64,000 nt of DNA from Bradyrhizobium sp. BR 10289 (lineage in GTDB: Bacteria; Pseudomonadota; Alphaproteobacteria; Rhizobiales; Xanthobacteraceae). Below the pieces are notes generated by a model. It did not search any database and had not been told where the DNA came from. It saw nothing but the letters and a program-made list of their open reading frames with translations. Positions 59,051 to 64,000 of the stretch are shown here, one piece after another (within the stretch, counting starts at the first letter, position 1; each line of letters begins with the position of its first letter). The stretch is taken from assembly GCF_019455385.1 (NCBI RefSeq), contig NZ_JACOFR010000031.1, positions 1-64,000 of the forward strand, read 5' to 3'. Position numbers and translations under genes: made by a program.

Positions 59051-60414
59051 CCTATCCTTTCCTTCGACGCATTGCCTTCTCTCTCGCCACCGGCGCCGCA
59101 TTTGCGCTCGCGACGGTTTCGCCGTCGCAGGCGGCGGCAAAGATCCAGCGCCTGGTCTCGCCCGGCGGCATCGAGGCCTGGTTCGTGCAGGACGCGACCG
59201 TGCCGCTGATCGCCATGGAATATTCCTTCGCCGGCGGCTCGTCGCAGGATCCCAAGGACAAGTCGGGCGTCGCGAACCTCGTCGGCGACCTCCTCGACGA
59301 AGGCTCCGGCGACATGGACTCCAAGACCTTCCATGAGCGGCTCGACCGCCGCGCCATCGAGCTCTCCTTCAGCGCCACCCGCGATACGTTCCGCGGCAGC
59401 CTGCGCATGTTGCGCGACAACAAGGACGAGGCTTTCGACCTGCTCAGGAGCGCGCTGACCTCGCCGCATTTCGACACGGCCGATGTCGAACGCATCCGCT
59501 CGCAAGTGATCTCGGGCCTGCGCCGCGAGACCACCAATCCGTCGTCGCTGGCGAGCCGCAAGTTCCTGGAGGTGGCCTTCGGCGATCATCCCTACGGCCG
59601 GCAGACCAACGGCAACCTCGACACCGTGCCGACCATCACGATTGCCGACATGAAAGACTATGTCGGCCGCGTGCTCGCCAAGGACACGCTGAAGGTCGCG
59701 GTCGTCGGCGACGTCGATCCGGAGACACTTGGCAAGCTGCTCGACCACACCTTCGGCAGCCTGCCCGCCAAGGCCAATCTCGCTGCGGTCGCCGACGTCG
59801 AGGCCGCCAAGCCGCCGCAACGCGCCTTCGTGCCGCTCGACGTGCCGCAGACCGTCATCACCTTCGGTGGTCCCGGCGTGAAGCGCAGCGATCCGAACTT
59901 CATGGCGGCGTATGTGGTCAATCACATCCTCGGCGGCGGCGGGCTGTCCTCGCGGCTCTATCGCGAAGTGCGCGAGAAGCGCGGCCTCGCCTACTCCGTG
60001 TACGAATCACTGCTGTGGATGGAGCATTCGGCGATCTTCATCGGCAACACCGGCACGCGCGCCGACCGCGCCGGCGACACCATCGACGCCATCGACAAGG
60101 AAGTGCGCCGCATGGCCGACGAAGGCCCGACGCAGAAGGAGCTCGACGAGGCCAAGTCGTACCTGAAGGGCTCGCAGATGCTGGCGCTGGACACCTCCTC
60201 GAAACTCGCGCAGGCGCTGCTGCAATATCAGCAGGACAAGCTGCCGATCGACTATATCGAGAAGCGCAACGCCATCGTCGATGCGGTCACAATCGACGAC
60301 GCCAGGGCGGCTGCCCAGCGCCTCTGGGGCCAGGGGCTCCTGACCGTCGTGGTCGGCCGCGCCCCGCAGGCCGCCGCACAGCCGGCGGCGGCTCCCGCGA
60401 CGAAGTCGAACTGA
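59047..60414 (+). CDS. M16 family peptidase-like protein, non-catalytic subunit
   Basis: This 455-residue paralogue of the previous product has a signal (RRIAFSLATGAAFALATV). In place of HxxEH it has LLDEGSGDMD, so it cannot bind zinc in the usual way. The RLYREVREKRGLAYSVYESL block with the Arg/Tyr pair that shapes the substrate pocket is intact. Such active/inactive pairs form heterodimers, as in mitochondrial processing peptidase. The GTG start overlaps the stop of the active partner. Confidence 0.92.
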   Translation: MTYPFLRRIAFSLATGAAFALATVSPSQAAAKIQRLVSPGGIEAWFVQDATVPLIAMEYSFAGGSSQDPKDKSGVANLVGDLLDEGSGDMDSKTFHERLDRRAIELSFSATRDTFRGSLRMLRDNKDEAFDLLRSALTSPHFDTADVERIRSQVISGLRRETTNPSSLASRKFLEVAFGDHPYGRQTNGNLDTVPTITIADMKDYVGRVLAKDTLKVAVVGDVDPETLGKLLDHTFGSLPAKANLAAVADVEAAKPPQRAFVPLDVPQTVITFGGPGVKRSDPNFMAAYVVNHILGGGGLSSRLYREVREKRGLAYSVYESLLWMEHSAIFIGNTGTRADRAGDTIDAIDKEVRRMADEGPTQKELDEAKSYLKGSQMLALDTSSKLAQALLQYQQDKLPIDYIEKRNAIVDAVTIDDARAAAQRLWGQGLLTVVVGRAPQAAAQPAAAPATKSN

Positions 60415-60612
60415 CCTGAGGCGACAGGGTCGCGCCGACGCCCGAATCATCGCGGCAACTCGCAACGCACGGTGTGCGGCGCCCCCCGCGCACGGCATAG
60501 TTGACTCCCGAAATGCGGCTCAATATCGTTCCCGCGGGGGTTGGGGAGTGCTTGTGACGGGCTGATAGCTGTCGCGGGGAAGTTGTGTCCGGCTCCAGAA
60601 GCAGGAGCCGCC

Positions 60613-62781
60613 ATGGCCGTCGATAACGACGTTCTCTCCATCACCGGGACGCAACAAGTCGCACGCTGGAATACCGACGCGCCACTCGGCACCGCAGTGG
60701 TCGTCACCTTCAGCTTCAACTCCGCTCCCGCGTCCTACGACGGGACGGCGCGGCCGAGCTTCACTCCGTTTTCCGACGCCCAGAAGAACGATATTCGCCA
60801 GGCCTTGGACGTATGGGCGGCAGCCAGCGGGATTTCGTTCATCGAAGTCCCCGAGGCGGTGGGAGGGCAAATCCGCTTCAACATGTACGACATGAGCGGC
60901 GTGCTTGCCTCCAACGGGCAGCAGGCCGCCGGCTTCGGATATTATCCGCAGTATCAGAGCATCAATGCAGGCGGCACGACGCTTTACAGCCCGACCTACA
61001 ACAATCTCGGCGGCGACGTTTTCCTGAATTCCAATTTCTACGCCGGCAATGACGCCATGATGGCGCCAGGCCATGGCGGCTACTCGGTCACGCTTCATGA
61101 AATCGGGCACGCGCTCGGGTTCAAGCATCCGTTCGAAGGCACGCCGACGATCGATCCCGCGCATGACAATGCCAGCTATACGGTGATGTCATATAATCGT
61201 CCGGGCACGACGGTCTCGCTCGGGACGGTGGATGTCGCCGCGTCCCAATATTACTACGGCACGAGCGACATCAGCCACAGCTACAATGCTGCGACCCAGA
61301 CCGTCAGTTTCGCGGGCACTGACGCAGGAGAGTGGATTCTTGGTACCGAACTGAACGACGTGATCTACGGCGGCGGTGGCGACGACCATCTGCGCGGCGA
61401 AGTCGGCAACGACATTCTGGCGGGAACCGCCGGCAACGACATACTGACCGGCGGCGCAGGCAACGACCTCTTCATCTTCAGTCCCGGCGACGGCTCCGAC
61501 AGCATCACCGATTTCGTCGCGGGCGCGCATAGCGTCGATCGGATCGACCTGACCACTTTCCACATGACACTCGCCCGTGCGCTGGGGCAATCCGTTCAGG
61601 TCGGCGCCGATACGGTGTTCAGCTTCGCAAACGGCGACACCTTGACGCTTCAGAATGTCACCAAGGTCAATCTGAACGTCGATGATTTCGCCGGCGTGCC
61701 GAATACGGCGGTGAACGATTTCAATGGCGACGCCCGCGGCGACATGCTGCTGATCAACAACGCCGCCCACACCGTTTATCAGTGGCAGATGAACGGCACT
61801 CAGCTGTCGGCCAATCTGCTGGTCGGCACCATCAACGGCGCTGCCGGCTGGAATTACATCGGCAACGCAGACTTCAACGGCGACGGCAGGGCCGACATGC
61901 TGTTCATCAATTCATCGACGCATGGCGTCGCCGAATGGCAGATGGACGGCAACACCATCCTGGCGAGCCCGCAGATCGGGACCTACAACGCCGCGGCCGG
62001 CTGGAGCTTCACCGGCACGGGGGATTTCAACGGCGACGGCAAGTCCGACCTGCTGTTTCAGAACGCCACGACCAACGGCGTTGCGATGTGGCAGATGAAC
62101 GGTACCCAGGTCACCGACAGTGGACAGATCGGCACGGTCAACGCCGCCGCCGGCTGGCACTTTACCTCGACAGGCGATTTCAATGGCGACGGCAAGTCCG
62201 ATCTGCTGTTCCTGAACGCCGCAAGCCACGGCGTCGCGATCTGGCAGATGAACGGCGCCCAGATCACCGACAGTGGGCAGATCGGCGCCGTCAACGCCGC
62301 TGCCGGCTGGCACTTCGCCACGACGGGCGATTTCAACGGCGACGGCAAGACCGATCTCCTGTTCCTCAACGACACCACCCACGGTGTCGCGATGTGGCAG
62401 ATGAACGGCACGCAGGTCATCGACAGTGGGCAGATCGGCGTCATCAACGCGGCCACCGGCTGGCACTTCCAGGATACTGGCGACTTCAACGGCGACGGGA
62501 AGACCGACCTGCTCTTCCTCAACGATACCACCCACGGTGTCGCGCTCTGGCAGATGAACGGCAGCCAGGTCACCGACGGTGGGCAGATCGGCACCATCAA
62601 CGCCGCCGCCGGCTGGCACTTCGACGGCGTGCGCGACCTCAGCGGCGACGGGAAATCCGACCTCGTGTTCGAGAACAGCAACACCCACGGAGTCGCATCA
62701 TGGGTGATGAACGGCACCCAGGTGACGGCGAACGCGCAGTTCGTGACGTATGACGCTGCGAACTGGCATTTGTATGTGTGA
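60613..62781 (+). CDS. Serralysin-like (M10) metalloprotease with RTX and seven FG-GAP-like repeats
   Basis: This extracellular-type protein has 722 residues. The metzincin zinc site HEIGHALGFKH is at residues 162-172, and the Met-turn VMSYN is at about 191-195. One RTX block (GGGGDDHLRG, GNDILAGTAGND, GGAGNDLFIF) lies near residues 251-285, followed by the usual serralysin linker DGSDSITDFVAG. Seven units of 51 residues (FG-GAP/VCBS-like, core DFNGDGKSDLLF) start at base 61717. Serralysins are exported by type I secretion through their C-terminal RTX; here the repeats follow the RTX. No signal peptide is present. The ATG at 60613 has AGGAG six bases upstream. Confidence 0.93.
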   Translation: MAVDNDVLSITGTQQVARWNTDAPLGTAVVVTFSFNSAPASYDGTARPSFTPFSDAQKNDIRQALDVWAAASGISFIEVPEAVGGQIRFNMYDMSGVLASNGQQAAGFGYYPQYQSINAGGTTLYSPTYNNLGGDVFLNSNFYAGNDAMMAPGHGGYSVTLHEIGHALGFKHPFEGTPTIDPAHDNASYTVMSYNRPGTTVSLGTVDVAASQYYYGTSDISHSYNAATQTVSFAGTDAGEWILGTELNDVIYGGGGDDHLRGEVGNDILAGTAGNDILTGGAGNDLFIFSPGDGSDSITDFVAGAHSVDRIDLTTFHMTLARALGQSVQVGADTVFSFANGDTLTLQNVTKVNLNVDDFAGVPNTAVNDFNGDARGDMLLINNAAHTVYQWQMNGTQLSANLLVGTINGAAGWNYIGNADFNGDGRADMLFINSSTHGVAEWQMDGNTILASPQIGTYNAAAGWSFTGTGDFNGDGKSDLLFQNATTNGVAMWQMNGTQVTDSGQIGTVNAAAGWHFTSTGDFNGDGKSDLLFLNAASHGVAIWQMNGAQITDSGQIGAVNAAAGWHFATTGDFNGDGKTDLLFLNDTTHGVAMWQMNGTQVIDSGQIGVINAATGWHFQDTGDFNGDGKTDLLFLNDTTHGVALWQMNGSQVTDGGQIGTINAAAGWHFDGVRDLSGDGKSDLVFENSNTHGVASWVMNGTQVTANAQFVTYDAANWHLYV
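61717..62781 (+). repeat. Seven in-frame 153-base repeats inside the serralysin-like gene
   Basis: Unit starts are at 61717, 61870, 62023, 62176, 62329, 62482 and 62635. Each encodes 51 residues with the core DFNGDG, then W-Q-M-N/D-G, then AAAGW. Units 3 to 6 are nearly identical at the DNA level, while units 1, 2 and 7 have drifted, which indicates recent tandem duplication inside the array. Confidence 0.93.
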
Positions 62782-63095
62782 GGGCGGTGACGGAGCTGTC
62801 GGGCTCTTCATCGGGTCGGCCGTCAACGCCGGCAGCGTCAAACGACGAGTTTGTGTTCAAACGCCTTCCGCCGCCGTCATATTGCGCGACGCGCCACATT
62901 CCTCTTGACGACGATCCGGCTTTCAAGGTTGTATCAAAGAAAATTGCTCTCTTAACGATATTTCAGTGAAGCGTTTCGGGGCTGGCTGATTGAGACGTGA
63001 AGCGGTCGGGTATTTGTCGGCCGTCCAAGATCGGCTTTTTCCAAAACCGCTAGAGGGTTCGCCGCCAATGGCGATCCATGACATGCAGCCGTTCT

Positions 63096-63121
63096 GCGCG
63101 GCCGCTTCTGCGCGGCCGCGC
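63096..63121. other. Strong stem-loop upstream of the frameshifted gene
   Basis: A perfect ten-base-pair stem (GCGCGGCCGC with GCGGCCGCGC) has a six-base loop. It sits in the gene-free stretch 62782-63152 between the serralysin-like gene and the next gene. A T-poor tail (CATTCTATTGG) makes a classical terminator doubtful. Confidence 0.45.
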
Positions 63122-63152
63122 CATTCTATTGGTTTAGCGTGGGACAGCGCAC

Positions 63153-64000
63153 ATGACGCATACGATAACCTTCAGCGAGCAGCCACTCGGGACAAAGAAC
63201 CCGATCTTCGTATTCCCCAACGAGACGGTCCACACGACCGGAGTCATCGTGGTGGACGGCGCCCAACCAGCCAGCCCGGTGATCGCCGCGAACTCATCTT
63301 ATCAGGACCCGTCTTCGTCTACTTCGACCATCCGGTCTCCGACGTTAGCGTCAACGTCGGATATTTCGACAACCTGTCAAGCACACGCATCGAATTTCGA
63401 GATGTGCTCGGAAACGTACTGCAAAGCGTCCACAACACGACGCTCGGCGTACAGACCTTTTCGTTCTCGAGCGCGGCCGGAATTGCATCGGTTGCAGCGA
63501 TCGACGAGAAATTCGACGCTCAGGGTTTCTCGCTGGATACGGTCGTGTTCGGCGACCCCGTGGATTCGCCGGCTCCTCCCGTCGTGACCGCGGCATCCGG
63601 CGTCATCGCAGCCATAGACCGAAGCCTCGGTACGGTCGGGTCATCCTCGATCGCAATCGGCGATACGATCGGCGCTGGCGATCCGGTCGACTACCTGTCC
63701 TTCAACGCACCATCCGCAGGAACGGCTACCGTTACCAGCTACCTCGACGACAACCCCAGCAAGAAAGCGGTCTACACGATCAACGTGCAGCAAGGCCTAA
63801 ACACCTTTCAGATTGTGCCGGGTCAATCGTACGCCTCGACCAAACCCTACCATCTCACAATCGACCTTAACCTTGCGCAGAGTGCTAGCGACAAAGCTGT
63901 TGATCACTGGATTAGCGATTCATTCGCCAAGGCGGTTGGTACCACGCTGGACCTGCATGAGTTCGGCGCAGATTTGCTAAAGACGATCGAGGAGAACGTC
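63153..64000 (+). pseudogene. Frameshifted extracellular beta-rich protein, runs off the window
   Basis: Starting at the ATG at 63153 the frame encodes MTHTITFSEQPLGTKNPIFV and continues sensibly to about base 63290 (GVIVVDGAQPASPVIAA). From there the coding sense moves to another frame, which reads ELILSGPVFVYFDHPVSDVS and stays open to the end of the window, with strand-rich, Thr/Asp-rich wording. The shift fits one missing base in GCCGCGAACTC (GCGGAA in the intact form). The original frame goes on as low-quality sequence to 63587. No family is recognised; the style is that of large RTX-type or surface-layer-like proteins. Pseudogene, sequencing error or programmed shift are all possible. 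Confidence 0.75.

Noticed and set aside
57644..59140. Minus-strand open frame of 498 residues opposite the first M16 gene
   Set aside because: It is an antisense shadow with no motifs.
61717..62781. Regular 153-base repeats as a CRISPR array
   Set aside because: The repeats are in frame, lie wholly inside a coding sequence, and have no unique spacers.

Overview
The window is a chromosomal segment of a high-G+C alphaproteobacterium, most likely Bradyrhizobium or a close relative in the Nitrobacteraceae. The evidence is the codon usage, the alphaproteobacterial gene neighbourhoods (rplY-pth-ychF, pgsA-moaD-moaE, ileS-lspA followed by a pair of M16 peptidases), an FMN-riboswitch-controlled type II lumazine synthase, a UvrB with a long N-terminal extension, and many short palindromic intergenic repeats. 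No rRNA or tRNA gene, CRISPR array, integrase or insertion sequence was seen.

Layout. 1-3.2 kb: repeats, a TauE-type transporter with a small partner, a LysR regulator and two small proteins. 3.2-6.2 kb: uvrB. 6.25-9.33 kb: a two-gene island of clearly lower G+C, encoding a CCA-adding-enzyme-like nucleotidyltransferase and an overlapping NACHT NTPase; this is the best candidate for an undescribed (defence-like) system. 9.4-16.2 kb: small membrane, secreted and SnoaL-like proteins and two MaoC hydratases. 16.3-19.4 kb: ychF, pth, rplY and ubiK on the minus strand. 19.5-25 kb: a dienelactone-hydrolase-like gene, lgt, a MidA-like methyltransferase, pgeF, a lipoprotein and prs on the plus strand. 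25.1-27.2 kb: an overlapping zinc metallopeptidase/ATP-grasp ligase pair. 27.2-30 kb: ribH with its FMN riboswitch, a YbjN-like gene and proC. 30-34.3 kb: a FlK-like thioesterase, a tautomerase, a compositionally mosaic hisS, a DUF2314-like gene and ilvE. 34.6-37.3 kb: a MarR/response regulator/histidine kinase operon. 37.4-42 kb: secreted proteins including an RNase T2, then rlmJ, a cold-shock gene and an outer-membrane beta-barrel. 42.2-48.7 kb: uvrC, pgsA, moaD, moaE, prmB-like, a membrane protein and a YihY family protein. 48.8-52.9 kb: a TipF-like degenerate EAL protein, a HAD hydrolase, a CheY-like regulator and ribF. 53.1-60.4 kb: ileS, lspA, a secreted protein and the M16 pair. 60.6-64 kb: a serralysin-like protease with RTX and seven 51-residue repeats, then a frameshifted extracellular protein that runs off the window.

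How the genes fit together. Most are housekeeping genes: DNA repair (uvrB, uvrC), translation (hisS, ileS, pth, rplY, ychF, rlmJ, prmB), lipoprotein maturation (lgt, lspA), flavin supply (ribH, ribF), molybdopterin synthase (both subunits), and proline, branched-chain amino acid and PRPP metabolism. The accessory content is concentrated at 6.25-9.33 kb, at the right end (60.6-64 kb), and in the palindromic repeats that separate genes. Start sites were adjusted from the longest open frames using Shine-Dalgarno sequences, signal peptides and gene overlaps; where this is uncertain the entry says so. Coding calls rest on reading motifs by eye, without database searches.
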